This document shows positions 46,735-55,746 of a DNA stretch of 64,000 nt, in pieces. Source of the DNA: Polynucleobacter rarus (lineage in GTDB: Bacteria; Pseudomonadota; Gammaproteobacteria; Burkholderiales; Burkholderiaceae); the NCBI RefSeq assembly GCF_003072505.1, contig NZ_NTGB01000001.1, positions 1,402,659-1,466,658 on the forward strand, in the 5' to 3' direction. The notes beneath the pieces were generated by a model. The model had not been told where the DNA came from. It saw only the letters and a program-made list of their open reading frames with translations, and did no database searches. The position numbers were made by a program, and so were the translations under genes. Numbering within the stretch: the first letter of the stretch is position 1; every line of letters starts with the position of its first letter.

Positions 46735-47658
46735 TTAAATTTCAGCAAGCTCTTTGATATGAGCAACTACACTCCTTGATAATGCTGATAAGTTATAACC
46801 ACCTTCTAAACAACTGACAATTCTGCCCTGCGCATATTGTTTTGCAATTTGAACAATTTGTTTCGTGAGCCAAGCATAGTCCGACTCAACGAGACTCATT
46901 TGGCCTAATTCATCTTCTCGATGGGCGTCAAAACCTGCTGAGATAAAAATAAACTCGGGCTGAAATGTATGTAACCTTGGCAACCATTGTTCCTCAACCA
47001 ACTGGCGTATTTCAGTTCCACTCGTAAATGCTGGAACGGGGATATTAACCATATTATCAGCTGGATTAAGGGTGCCAGAAAAAGGGAATAATGGGTTCTG
47101 AAAGAAACTACACATCAAAAAATGATCATCATTCATCACAGCACGCTCTGTGCCATTGCCATGATGAACATCAAAGTCAATAATCGCAACTCTTTGAACA
47201 CCATATTTTTTAACCACATACTGAGCAGCAATTGCTACATTATTAAAAAAACAAAACCCCATGGCCTTATCAGGTTCAGCATGGTGCCCAGGGGGCCTAA
47301 CCGAACAAAAAGCATTCACCAGTTCTTTGTTCATAATAGCGTCTACAGCAATGATTCCTGCACCAGCAGCTCTTAATGATGCATTCCAGGTATCAGGGTT
47401 CAAAAAAGTATCGCCGTCAATTTCTGCATATCCACTTAATGGACGAATACTTTTGATAAACTCAATGTGTTGTTTTGAATGCACTAAGTTTAGCTCTTCT
47501 TCTGTTGCCAAAGGTGCACTCAGCTTAACGACATAATCGTTAATTCGACTCAGTAGCAACTGATCTTCGATGGCACTCAGTCGTTCTGGAGATTCTGGAT
47601 GATAATTTCCCATTTCATGCTTGATACAATCGGGATGAGAAATGAATCCGGTAGGCAT
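46735..47658 (-). CDS. HDAC-fold amidohydrolase (acetoin utilisation/deacetylase family)
   Basis: The 307-residue protein is a class II histone-deacetylase homologue. RPPGHHAEPDKAMGFC near 119 gives the catalytic His pair, DFDVHHGNGTE near 156 the zinc ligands, and SAGFDAHREDELG near 246 the third ligand. The Tyr-containing GGYNLSALSRSV is near the end. In bacteria these enzymes hydrolyse acetylated polyamines or lysines; the substrate is unknown here. The acyl-CoA synthetase gene follows, which often accompanies this family in Burkholderiales. Confidence 0.9.
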   Translation of the reverse strand: MPTGFISHPDCIKHEMGNYHPESPERLSAIEDQLLLSRINDYVVKLSAPLATEEELNLVHSKQHIEFIKSIRPLSGYAEIDGDTFLNPDTWNASLRAAGAGIIAVDAIMNKELVNAFCSVRPPGHHAEPDKAMGFCFFNNVAIAAQYVVKKYGVQRVAIIDFDVHHGNGTERAVMNDDHFLMCSFFQNPLFPFSGTLNPADNMVNIPVPAFTSGTEIRQLVEEQWLPRLHTFQPEFIFISAGFDAHREDELGQMSLVESDYAWLTKQIVQIAKQYAQGRIVSCLEGGYNLSALSRSVVAHIKELAEI

Positions 47659-47720
47659 AATTGAAATTTGTATTTAAGAGTTATTTGATCGTTCTATTAT
47701 TACTGAAACTTTAATCACTC

Positions 47721-48965
47721 ATGATAATTTCTAAAAAATTTAACCTCATTACGACATTTTTCTTCGTAATGTTTTCCCTTCTCGGGATTTGTACTAATGC
47801 CAGCGCCCAAGAATCGGAAGAGTTAAAAAAGAAAAACTCTAGTGAGTCCTTGGAGGCCTCCGTCAAACTATCGCAATCCGAAGTACTAGATTTGTTTTTG
47901 ATTGAAATCAGTTTAAAAAGAAACTTATCACTCGATAAGTTAAGGGAAGCATTTGTTGATGTAATCCCGCAACTGACCGCAAAACAATACATAGCCCCAA
48001 CAGTTGGTGCAAGGGCAAAAAAAAACTGGCTTAAATACCAGCAAAATGCCCTAGATCCGTTTCGAATCAAGGCTGGTCAACAATTTTGGTTAGCTAACCA
48101 AGAAGAATTAATCCATTTAGAAAATGTAACTGGTGTCCCAGCAGCATTAATTGTCGGCATCTTAGGCATTGAAACGATCTATGGGAAAAATATGGGACGT
48201 TTCCCTGTGCGAGATGTTTTGGTAACACTTGCATTTGATTACCCCGACACCTCGAATCGTGTTGCACGATCCCAAATGTTTAAAGAACAGCTAGCTGACT
48301 TAATCACATTTTGTAGTCCGTCTGGTCAAATTGATAACCCCATTCAGTTTAAAGCGTGCTTAACCCAATCCAGTTCATTTGCTGGTGCAATTGGTATGCC
48401 ACAATTTATGCCAACTAGCTTACTTAAATTTGCAAAGGATGGAGATAAAGATGGTTTGGTTGATCTGAGGAATAGTGCCTCAGATGCGATGGCAAGCATT
48501 GCTAATTTTTTAGTACAGCATGGCTGGGTAACGAATCAACCCATTTTAATTCCAGTTAAAACAAGCTCAGATACTCTAGATACGATTCGCCGTATTGCTG
48601 ATGGTGATCCAAATCCAAAATGGACACTCGCTCAATTAAAAACAATGAAAATCATTGAGACGATACCTAGCTCAACTCGAGCCGATGATTTAGCGCTTAT
48701 TGTTGACCTTCCCATCATCGATTCAAAAGGCATTGAGTCCGTTACCTATTGGATAGGATTAAAGAATTTTGAAGTCATTACACAATATAACCGCAGTTTT
48801 TTTTATGCAATGGCTGTCACTGAATTTGGTTATCAGGTTGCCAGCAACTTCAATCCTGAGCAAAAAAATCCTGCCCGTGGAGAGACACTGAATTCATTTA
48901 AGCAGGAAAAACCCCCGTCGACAAATAACGATCGCCCCGGTCACAAACGACAAAAACAACAGTAG
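47721..48965 (+). CDS. mltB: Membrane-bound lytic murein transglycosylase B, 3' end reading into antisense cysM
   Basis: The 414-residue protein has an N-terminal signal (about 1-31, FFFVMFSLLGICTNASA) and the SLT-like domain with the catalytic Glu in GILGIETIYGKNMG near 150. QSSSFAGAIGMPQFMPTS near 215 and DGDKDGLVDLRNSASDAMASIANFL are MltB signatures (partial). It cleaves glycan strands to give anhydroMurNAc, the substrate later recycled by NagZ. The last 22 codons lie in antisense of the cysM 3' end, so the tail (polar, Lys/Arg/Gln-rich) is not part of the family. Confidence 0.93.
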   Translation: MIISKKFNLITTFFFVMFSLLGICTNASAQESEELKKKNSSESLEASVKLSQSEVLDLFLIEISLKRNLSLDKLREAFVDVIPQLTAKQYIAPTVGARAKKNWLKYQQNALDPFRIKAGQQFWLANQEELIHLENVTGVPAALIVGILGIETIYGKNMGRFPVRDVLVTLAFDYPDTSNRVARSQMFKEQLADLITFCSPSGQIDNPIQFKACLTQSSSFAGAIGMPQFMPTSLLKFAKDGDKDGLVDLRNSASDAMASIANFLVQHGWVTNQPILIPVKTSSDTLDTIRRIADGDPNPKWTLAQLKTMKIIETIPSSTRADDLALIVDLPIIDSKGIESVTYWIGLKNFEVITQYNRSFFYAMAVTEFGYQVASNFNPEQKNPARGETLNSFKQEKPPSTNNDRPGHKRQKQQ

Positions 48966-49845
48966 CATTCTCGATTCTCTCGGCAATCCGAAGGGCTGCC
49001 ACTAATGTTCCCGCAGCAGAGACACCACAGAAAATCCCCTCTTCTCTAGCTAATCTACGGCACATTTCTTCCGCTTCCATTTGATTGACATATTCCAAAC
49101 TATCAACCCGATTGGCCTCGAAAATTTTAGGTAAATAATCAGGAGCCCATTTCCGAATACCTGGAATCTGTGACCCTTCTGTTGGTTGCACACCAATAAT
49201 TTGAATATGCGGATTTTGTGCTTTTAAAAATGTTGATACGCCAGTAATAGTTCCGGTAGTGCCCATTGAGGATACAAAGTGGGTGATTCTTCCCTTCGTA
49301 TCTTCCCAAATTTCGGGGCCAGTACCTTCGATATGCGCTAGAGGATTATCACGGTTAGAAAATTGGTCTAAAACAATGCCGCGCCCTTCTTTTTGTAATT
49401 GTTTAGCATAATCACGTGCGTACTCCATCCCCCCTGAGGATGGCGTCAAAATCAACTCGGCACCATATGCGGTCATACTCTGACGTCGCTCCAAACTTTG
49501 ATTGTCTGGCATCACTAAAACCATTTTGTAACCTAAAATCGCTGCAACCATCGCTAAGGCGATTCCGGTATTGCCACTCGTAGCTTCAATGAGTGTATCT
49601 CCTGGAGCAATATCCCCCCTCTCTTGAGCCTTTTTAATCATCGATAAAGCTGGACGATCTTTGACGGATCCAGCGGGGTTATTACCCTCTAATTTTCCTA
49701 AAATAATATTGTTTCTGATTTGATTACCAACACCTGGTATTCGTTGCAGACGAATCAATGGCGTTTTGCCAACAATTTCAGCAATCGTTGGGTAATAAAC
49801 AGGCTCATTTTCAGCGGGATTATTTTGAGAATTCAATTCGGCCAT
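48898..49845 (-). CDS. cysM: Cysteine synthase B
   Basis: The 315-residue PLP enzyme has the Schiff-base Lys in PAGSVKDRPALSMI (near 62), the phosphate-binding TSGNTGIALA near 90, and GTTGTITGVS near 195. The C-terminus VVCDRGDRYLSTGVF is the normal CysM end and shows which gene owns the overlap. It makes cysteine from O-acetylserine and sulfide or thiosulfate. The 3' end overlaps mltB by 68 bases tail to tail. Confidence 0.95.
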   Translation of the reverse strand: MAELNSQNNPAENEPVYYPTIAEIVGKTPLIRLQRIPGVGNQIRNNIILGKLEGNNPAGSVKDRPALSMIKKAQERGDIAPGDTLIEATSGNTGIALAMVAAILGYKMVLVMPDNQSLERRQSMTAYGAELILTPSSGGMEYARDYAKQLQKEGRGIVLDQFSNRDNPLAHIEGTGPEIWEDTKGRITHFVSSMGTTGTITGVSTFLKAQNPHIQIIGVQPTEGSQIPGIRKWAPDYLPKIFEANRVDSLEYVNQMEAEEMCRRLAREEGIFCGVSAAGTLVAALRIAERIENATVVFVVCDRGDRYLSTGVFPA

Positions 49846-49935
49846 AGACTTAGCAACCTTCAGACATTTAGATGAATCAATTTTAACTCTGATTTGAAAT
49901 GATCTTATCTAAACGCCTGAATGGTTTAATTCAAA

Positions 49936-50334
49936 TTATTCTGTTTTACGACTTCTACTTCGAATTCTTTTTTCAGAGTTAGCAATTGCCGGTTCAGCTT
50001 CCTTCGCATCACGAACTTGGGCCGCCTCTGTAAAGGTAATTCCAGCTTGGTCCATCTTACTCAGTGTTTTTTCACCAACGCCTTTTACTCGCTGCCTTAA
50101 GTCACTGGCACTTTGAAAATTACCACCTTGTTGTCTTTCAGAAATGATTTTTTTTGCTTTACTAGCACCAACCCCCTTTATGTTCTGTAACACCTCTTGA
50201 GAGACGGTATTGATGCTTTCAGCAAAGACATGGGGCACCATTGCGATGGCTAAGGTCAAACCAATGCTAATTAAAATCTTTTTAACACTTTGGTGACTAT
50301 TCGCAATAAATAAATTTCGATTCGTAAATTTCAT
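49936..50334 (-). CDS. Secreted helix-hairpin-helix (ComEA-like) protein
   Basis: The protein has 132 residues from the ATG at 50334. A signal peptide or anchor (about 17-38, ISIGLTLAIAMVPHVFA) is followed by a double helix-hairpin-helix: VSQEVLQNIKGVGASKAKKII near 43 and SASDLRQRVKGVGEKTLSKM (parts). The C-terminal tail is basic and Ser/Arg-rich (KRIRSRSRK). The HhH pair resembles ComEA, which binds DNA in the periplasm during uptake. No other competence gene is near. AGGAG lies 6 bases before the ATG; the TTG at 50349 is less likely. Confidence 0.82.
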   Translation of the reverse strand: MKFTNRNLFIANSHQSVKKILISIGLTLAIAMVPHVFAESINTVSQEVLQNIKGVGASKAKKIISERQQGGNFQSASDLRQRVKGVGEKTLSKMDQAGITFTEAAQVRDAKEAEPAIANSEKRIRSRSRKTE

Positions 50335-50438
50335 AACTACTCCTATCAAAAACTCATAGCAACATTACTATGAATTTGAGCCAACGCTATAGGTAGTTAT
50401 AGGTTGACGTATAGAAAAAATTTACTTACAAAGTTTAT

Positions 50439-51470
50439 TTATGAAGTAGGGGTAGATAAAAAATTAGCGTTTTTAAATAGCCATTGGATATATTTACTCA
50501 CGCCCTGCTCAACCGAGTGGAAGTTTTCTTGATATCCAACAGATCTTAATAAATCTAGATTTGCCTGAGTAAAGGATTGATACTTACCTTTCAGATCTTC
50601 AGGAAAATCAATGTATTCAATCCTTTTTTCGGCAACTAAATCAGTTAGATTTTTTTCTTTAAAGGATGCCCCTAAGAGATGGTAATCCATATGATTTACA
50701 ACCGCACGGGCAACATCATTAAATGGTTGAGCACGCCCAGAACCTAAATTAAAGATGCCTGAGAGATGGGGATTATCTAAGAAAAAGAAGTTAACTTTAA
50801 CAACATCATCAATATAAACAAAATCCCTAGACTGTTCCCCTGCGTTATAGCCATCATATGGTCCAAATAACTTCACAGTTTTACCATTTTGAAATTGATT
50901 AAAGTGATGGAAAGCAACGGAGGCCATTCTCCCTTTGTGTGATTCTCTCGGTCCATACACATTAAAATATCGAAAACCAACTACTTGGGAAGTTAGTTTT
51001 TTCTCAGCGATACGTTGTCTTAGAATCTGATCAAATAAAAATTTCGAATAGCCATAAACATTAAGCGGTTTTTCGTACTGACGTTCTTCAATAAAAATTT
51101 CTGATCCACCATAAGTGGCTGCTGAAGAGGCATACAGCAGAGCAATTTTTTGCTCCGTACAAATATCGAGTAAATCCAGTGTATATCGATAGTTATTCTC
51201 CATCATATAATGCCCATCAGACTCCATTGTGTCTGAACAAGCACCTTCATGAAAAACTGCTTGAATTTTACCAAGTGAGCCAGATTTCAATCGATCTAAA
51301 AAATCATACCGATCAAAGTAATCTGAAATCTCTAAATCCGCCATATTGCGATATTTGTAAGCTTGCGTTAAATCATCCACTGCGATGATGTCTTTGATTC
51401 CTCGAGCATTGAGCCCCGCGATAATATTTGAGCCGACGAAACCCGCTGCTCCAGTCACAATAAATCTCAC
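50439..51470 (-). CDS. hldD: ADP-L-glycero-D-manno-heptose 6-epimerase
   Basis: The protein has 343 residues and an SDR fold with NADP binding at [17 protein letters not shown]. It has the catalytic YGYSKF and the family motif [19 protein letters not shown] near 170. It is the last step of ADP-heptose synthesis for the LPS inner core. The start is GTG at 51470 with AAGGAG upstream; its GTGA overlaps the kinase stop by 4 nt. The last 15 residues are variable. Confidence 0.94.
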   Translation of the reverse strand: MRFIVTGAAGFVGSNIIAGLNARGIKDIIAVDDLTQAYKYRNMADLEISDYFDRYDFLDRLKSGSLGKIQAVFHEGACSDTMESDGHYMMENNYRYTLDLLDICTEQKIALLYASSAATYGGSEIFIEERQYEKPLNVYGYSKFLFDQILRQRIAEKKLTSQVVGFRYFNVYGPRESHKGRMASVAFHHFNQFQNGKTVKLFGPYDGYNAGEQSRDFVYIDDVVKVNFFFLDNPHLSGIFNLGSGRAQPFNDVARAVVNHMDYHLLGASFKEKNLTDLVAEKRIEYIDFPEDLKGKYQSFTQANLDLLRSVGYQENFHSVEQGVSKYIQWLFKNANFLSTPTS

Positions 51471-52432
51471 ATTAACTCCTTCCAAGAAACAGTTGCTGTG
51501 CCTAATTTACCAACGACTATTCCGCCTGCACGATTTGCTAAGGCCATCGCTGTTTCCCAACTCCAACCTGCTGCCAAAGCAACTGCGAGGGTACTAATGA
51601 CAGTGTCCCCTGCACCAGAGACATCAAAGACTTCTCTTGCCTGTGCAGCAACATCAATAATGCTATTTTTCCTAAAAAGAGTCATCCCCTCTTCAGATCG
51701 AGTTAACAGAATTGCCTCTAAACCTAAATCACTTCTTAAATTTTCAGCCTTTTGAGCCAATTCAGACTCAGTTTGCCAGCGACCGATAACCTGTTTTAAT
51801 TCACTTCGATTCGGCGTAATGACTGTAACTCCAGCATATTTAGAATAGTCACTTCCCTTCGGATCAACTAAGATAATTTTATCTGCCGCCTTGGCGAGTT
51901 GAATCATCTGAGGAATATGTTTGAGAGCACCTTTACCATAATCAGAAAAAATGACAGCTTGAACATTAGGTAATAATTCCTCAAAAATTGCTAACTTTGA
52001 AAGCAAGACATCATTTGCAGGATCCTCCTCAAAGTCAAGACGAATAAGTTGTTGCTGACGAGCTACTACTCGCAACTTTACAATCGTTGGTACCGTTTCA
52101 TCAATTTGTAAATGACTTTGAATCGCTTGCTCAGAAAGCATCTTTTCTACCTGACGACCTGCTTCATCATGACCAATAAGTCCTAAAATTGCAATCTTTG
52201 CACCTAGAGATGCGCCATTTCTTGCTACGTTTGCGGCACCACCCAAACGCTCTTCAATTTTTTTGATTTGGACAATGGGCACAGGCGCTTCAGGAGAAAT
52301 TCGCTCTGTATCACCAAACCAATAGCGATCAAGCATCACATCACCAACGACTAGTAAACGAGTTTTCTGAAACCCATCCACTCCATCTGCATCGATGGCT
52401 ACTTTTTGTGTAATGAAATCTCTATTGCGCAT
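51467..52432 (-). CDS. rfaE1: D-glycero-beta-D-manno-heptose-7-phosphate kinase (HldA/RfaE domain I)
   Basis: The 321-residue PfkB-family kinase has [26 protein letters not shown] (parts, near 28), GGAANVARN near 65 and the C-terminal [11 protein letters not shown] with the catalytic Asp. It phosphorylates heptose 7-phosphate at C1. The E. coli HldE has a second, nucleotidyltransferase domain of about 150 residues; it is not fused here and no hldC is next to it. The stop overlaps hldD by 4 nt. Confidence 0.93.
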   Translation of the reverse strand: MRNRDFITQKVAIDADGVDGFQKTRLLVVGDVMLDRYWFGDTERISPEAPVPIVQIKKIEERLGGAANVARNGASLGAKIAILGLIGHDEAGRQVEKMLSEQAIQSHLQIDETVPTIVKLRVVARQQQLIRLDFEEDPANDVLLSKLAIFEELLPNVQAVIFSDYGKGALKHIPQMIQLAKAADKIILVDPKGSDYSKYAGVTVITPNRSELKQVIGRWQTESELAQKAENLRSDLGLEAILLTRSEEGMTLFRKNSIIDVAAQAREVFDVSGAGDTVISTLAVALAAGWSWETAMALANRAGGIVVGKLGTATVSWKELM

Positions 52433-52449
52433 CTTGTATCTTTATCTAG

Positions 52450-53814
52450 TTAATTGTGACGACCAATACCTTGGTAATTAAAACCATGCTCTGACATAAC
52501 AGAAGGTTCAAATAAATTACGACCATCAAAAATAATTGGTGTTTTTAACTGTTGCTTTAACAATTCAAAATCTGGACTTCTAAAGGCCTTCCATTCTGTC
52601 ACAATAATTAATGCATCAGCATCAGGGATCGCTAACATCGGTTTTTCTACCATCGTTATCCGATTTAATAACTCTGGCGCGTCTACAAAGTCGAGCCTTA
52701 AAGAACGCATCGCTTCCTCACTCGCAACGGGATCATGTGCAACAATCATTGCCCCCCTTCTTACTAATTCACTAATAATGACCCGACTCGGTGCTTCACG
52801 CATATCATCGGTATTAGGTTTAAATGCTAATCCCCAAATAGCAAAGGTCCTACCATTTAAATCTTCTCCAAACTGTTTAATAATCTTATTTACTAAGATC
52901 CCTTTTTGGAGATTATTTACATCCTCTACCGCCCGTAAAATCCGCAAGTCTAGTTGATGCTCGTTGGCCGTATTAGACAAGGCCTGCACATCTTTAGGGA
53001 AACAAGAGCCCCCATAACCCGTTCCAGCATATAAAAACCCATAACCAATTCGAGAGTCAGAGCCAATACCTTGACGAACAGCCTCAATATCTGCTCCTAC
53101 GATATCCGCCAAATTCGCTAACTCGTTCATGAACGAAATCCGCGTTGCTAACATGGCATTAGCAGCATACTTTGTCAGTTCCGCACTTTTCACATCCATA
53201 TAGTAAGTTCGTTCATGGTGACGATTGAACGGTGCATACAATTTACGAACTAGCTCTCTTGCATATAAACCAGCTTCATCCTCATCCGAACCAACTACAA
53301 TCCGATCAGGGCGCATGAAATCTTCAACCGCAGCACCTTCTTTTAAAAACTCTGGATTAGAAATCACTGAAAAGTTGAGATCGACTAAGCCCTTCGCATC
53401 TAGTTCAGTTCGAATCAGATGACTAACTCTTAGGGCTGTTCCAACTGGCACTGTCGATTTATCAATCACAACTTTGAAACTTGTCATGTATTTTGCAATG
53501 TTTTTGGCCGCAGCCAAAACATATTTAAGATCAGCTGAGCCGTCCTCATCTGGTGGAGTACCAACAGCGATAAACTGAATCTCACCATGCTCAACACTCG
53601 CTTTTATATCCGTAGAAAATTGAATCCTACCGGCTTCCACGTTACGGCTAATCATCTCTTTTAACCCTGGCTCATAAATAGGGACTCCGCCACTATTTAA
53701 GATATCAATCTTTGCTTGATCGACATCTAAGCAAAATACATGATTACCCAATTCTGCTAAACATGCTCCAGTAACCAGTCCAACATAACCGCTACCAATA
53801 ATTGTGATATTCAC
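52450..53814 (-). CDS. ugd: UDP-glucose 6-dehydrogenase
   Basis: The 454-residue enzyme oxidises UDP-glucose to UDP-glucuronate. The NAD motif [17 protein letters not shown] opens the protein, then [10 protein letters not shown] near 119 and the catalytic Cys in [13 protein letters not shown] near 260. The C-terminal FDGRNLF is intact. UDP-glucuronate feeds LPS or polysaccharide modification. It lies 18 bases before the heptose kinase, so the LPS sugar genes are grouped. Confidence 0.96.
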   Translation of the reverse strand: MNITIIGSGYVGLVTGACLAELGNHVFCLDVDQAKIDILNSGGVPIYEPGLKEMISRNVEAGRIQFSTDIKASVEHGEIQFIAVGTPPDEDGSADLKYVLAAAKNIAKYMTSFKVVIDKSTVPVGTALRVSHLIRTELDAKGLVDLNFSVISNPEFLKEGAAVEDFMRPDRIVVGSDEDEAGLYARELVRKLYAPFNRHHERTYYMDVKSAELTKYAANAMLATRISFMNELANLADIVGADIEAVRQGIGSDSRIGYGFLYAGTGYGGSCFPKDVQALSNTANEHQLDLRILRAVEDVNNLQKGILVNKIIKQFGEDLNGRTFAIWGLAFKPNTDDMREAPSRVIISELVRRGAMIVAHDPVASEEAMRSLRLDFVDAPELLNRITMVEKPMLAIPDADALIIVTEWKAFRSPDFELLKQQLKTPIIFDGRNLFEPSVMSEHGFNYQGIGRHN

Positions 53815-53888
53815 TTCTGTCCTTTTAACTTTTTAAACATCTATTGCTTCATTTTTAACGGAATCACCAACAGCGTAAAAGCAGATCA

Positions 53889-55091
53889 TCAATTTGAGAA
53901 GCTCATGCCTTCGCTGCGTTTTGGGGAATAAACATCCCAGTGATTACAGCCAGGACACTGCCAATAAAAACGCTTAGCTCTAAATCCACAGCTACTACAA
54001 GTATAACGAACTAAAGTACTTGTTCTCAGCTTTAGTAAGTCGAGGGAAGCCTTAATATCTTGTTCAAGTGGTTGATTATTAGCATCTTTTGCTAAGATCC
54101 ATTGAGATTCAAGACGTTTAGTCATTGCGACCAAACTTGGTGTCGTAAGCATGATATCTGACATTAACCGCTCAGCAACTTCAGCACCTTCAATTTTCAA
54201 ACAATTACGATAAACAATATCTAATAATTCACCGCCGGCTTGCTCTGCTAATTGATCTTTTAAATGCTGTAAGCCTATTTTTTCTTGGCCAATTTCTGCA
54301 TGGGCACTCATCCATTTATCAGCAATTAAATGCAAGTAAGAGGCATGATGTTTTTCGATCTCAATCCAGACTAATATGGCTTCCTTGGGTCGAGCTGCCA
54401 GCATCCTCAACTCGCCTTTTAGCGTGATTGCTCGAATATGATTTTCCACCGTACTTAAAGATTGTTGAACTGCTTCCTCTGCAATTTTGAAATCTTTTCT
54501 ACGGATTGATTCCTGTGCTATCTCACAATAAAAATGAGCAATTTGATCTTGGTAATTTTTTCCTTCGATTAACTGAAGTTCGTTCGCAGCAATAATTGCC
54601 TTACGCCAGTCTTTCTCGATTTGGTACATTTCAAGGAGGGCAACTTTAGCGGGAATATTAAAGGCTCCATCGCTTACCTGATTCAAACTTGCCTCTGCCC
54701 GGTCAAGCATACCGGCTCTTAAAAAATCACGGCCAAGTTCGTAGGCTGCATGATTACGATCACGCATATTTAAATCAATACGACCAACCAAATGTTGATG
54801 GATTCTGATTGCTCTTTCGGTTTCACCTCTTCTTCGAAATAAACTACCTAAAGCAAAGTGCAACTCGGTCGTTTCTGGATCAAGCTTAACCACTTCAACT
54901 AAAGCATCGATAGCTTTATCCGGTTGCTCATTCAATAATAAATTGAGGCCTTTAAAGGTAGATTTTTGTTTCTTAATTTGCTCTTCGTTATCAACAGCGT
55001 CTTGGAGTCGACGTTCCCAATTAGATGCCAGCCATCCTATACCAAATAAAACTGGCAGGATTACGAGCCAATAATTGGCAACAGAAATCAT
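53889..55091 (-). CDS. lapB: Lipopolysaccharide assembly protein B
   Basis: The 400-residue protein has an N-terminal membrane helix (about 5-22), a run of TPR repeats (about 50-340), and a C-terminal rubredoxin-like zinc site CxxC...CxxC (YTCSSCGFRAKRFYWQCPGC, read as two halves). LapB (YciM) brings FtsH to LpxC and so limits LPS synthesis. The ATG follows the lapA stop closely. Its place in the rpsA-ihfB-lapA-lapB block is conserved. Confidence 0.95.
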   Translation of the reverse strand: MISVANYWLVILPVLFGIGWLASNWERRLQDAVDNEEQIKKQKSTFKGLNLLLNEQPDKAIDALVEVVKLDPETTELHFALGSLFRRRGETERAIRIHQHLVGRIDLNMRDRNHAAYELGRDFLRAGMLDRAEASLNQVSDGAFNIPAKVALLEMYQIEKDWRKAIIAANELQLIEGKNYQDQIAHFYCEIAQESIRRKDFKIAEEAVQQSLSTVENHIRAITLKGELRMLAARPKEAILVWIEIEKHHASYLHLIADKWMSAHAEIGQEKIGLQHLKDQLAEQAGGELLDIVYRNCLKIEGAEVAERLMSDIMLTTPSLVAMTKRLESQWILAKDANNQPLEQDIKASLDLLKLRTSTLVRYTCSSCGFRAKRFYWQCPGCNHWDVYSPKRSEGMSFSN

Positions 55092-55321
55092 TTAGACCTC
55101 TTCCCGTTTAATCGATAAAATGCAAACCCAGCTAAGATCATACCCATTAAAAATGCACCCAAGATAATAAACATCAATGGGATTTTCACCGAATGGTTGA
55201 TAAACCAATAAAAATTAACTTCTTGAGAATTCATTAAAGCTAAAAGAAAGAAAAAGACAAAGAAAAGCCATCTACTGCCAATAACTAAAATATTCCAACA
55301 GAATTTAATGAATACGGTCAT
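55088..55321 (-). CDS. lapA: Lipopolysaccharide assembly protein A domain (LapA)
   Basis: The 77-residue protein has two membrane helices (about 15-30 and 44-66) and the LapA-type motif [11 protein letters not shown] between them. It forms a complex with LapB at the inner membrane. The ATG overlaps the ihfB stop by 4 nt (ATGA), and its stop lies next to the lapB start, so all three are coupled. Confidence 0.9.
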   Translation of the reverse strand: MTVFIKFCWNILVIGSRWLFFVFFFLLALMNSQEVNFYWFINHSVKIPLMFIILGAFLMGMILAGFAFYRLNGKRSK

Positions 55322-55686
55322 TCACTTGAAGTGGATGGGACGGTGGAAACGGACGCATTGTAATCTACCCTCTCACGAAGTTCTTTACCTGGCTTGAAGT
55401 GAGGTATCTTTTTTTCTGGAATCATCACTTGTGCTCCAGATTTTGGATTACGTCCAACCCGAGCAGGACGATGGTGCAATACAAAGCTACCAACACCACG
55501 AAGTTCAATTCTCTTTCCCTGGACTAGGGCGTTAGTCATTGAATCAAGTAAGGTTTTCACAACCAACTCGACATCTTTTGGCAACAATTGCGGAAATTTT
55601 AATGCTAATAATTCAATCAACTCTGATCTTGTAATTGAACTATCTAGGACAACATCTTGCGAATAAGTTTTATTTTGATTAAGCAT
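55318..55686 (-). CDS. ihfB: Integration host factor beta subunit
   Basis: The protein has 122 residues from the ATG at 55686. The IHF/HU fold starts at [14 protein letters not shown] and has the DNA-intercalating arm [36 protein letters not shown] (parts). IhfA-IhfB bends DNA sharply. The N-terminus has about 18 extra residues ([10 protein letters not shown]...) before the usual start, and no start codon lies closer to the normal N-terminus; the strong SD GGAGGAAGGGA precedes this ATG. A Ser/Thr-rich C-terminal tail is also non-standard. Confidence 0.93.
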   Translation of the reverse strand: MLNQNKTYSQDVVLDSSITRSELIELLALKFPQLLPKDVELVVKTLLDSMTNALVQGKRIELRGVGSFVLHHRPARVGRNPKSGAQVMIPEKKIPHFKPGKELRERVDYNASVSTVPSTSSE

Positions 55687-55711
55687 AGTCCCTTCCTCCC
55701 AAATAATGATC

Positions 55712-55741
55712 AAGGTACTACTGGTATCCCAGTAGTACCTT
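55712..55741. terminator. Perfect 13-bp hairpin between rpsA and ihfB
   Basis: AAGGTACTACTGG (55712-55724) pairs perfectly with CCAGTAGTACCTT (55729-55741) around the tetraloop TATC. It sits between the rpsA stop and the ihfB SD. No U-run follows, so it is probably a 3' stabiliser of the abundant rpsA mRNA, a partial terminator or an RNase III site. Confidence 0.7.
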
Positions 55742-55746
55742 CCTTA

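Noticed and set aside
47711..48070. A 119-codon minus-strand frame over the mltB start
   Set aside because: It is antisense to the signal peptide and N-terminus of mltB; its composition reflects the opposite strand.
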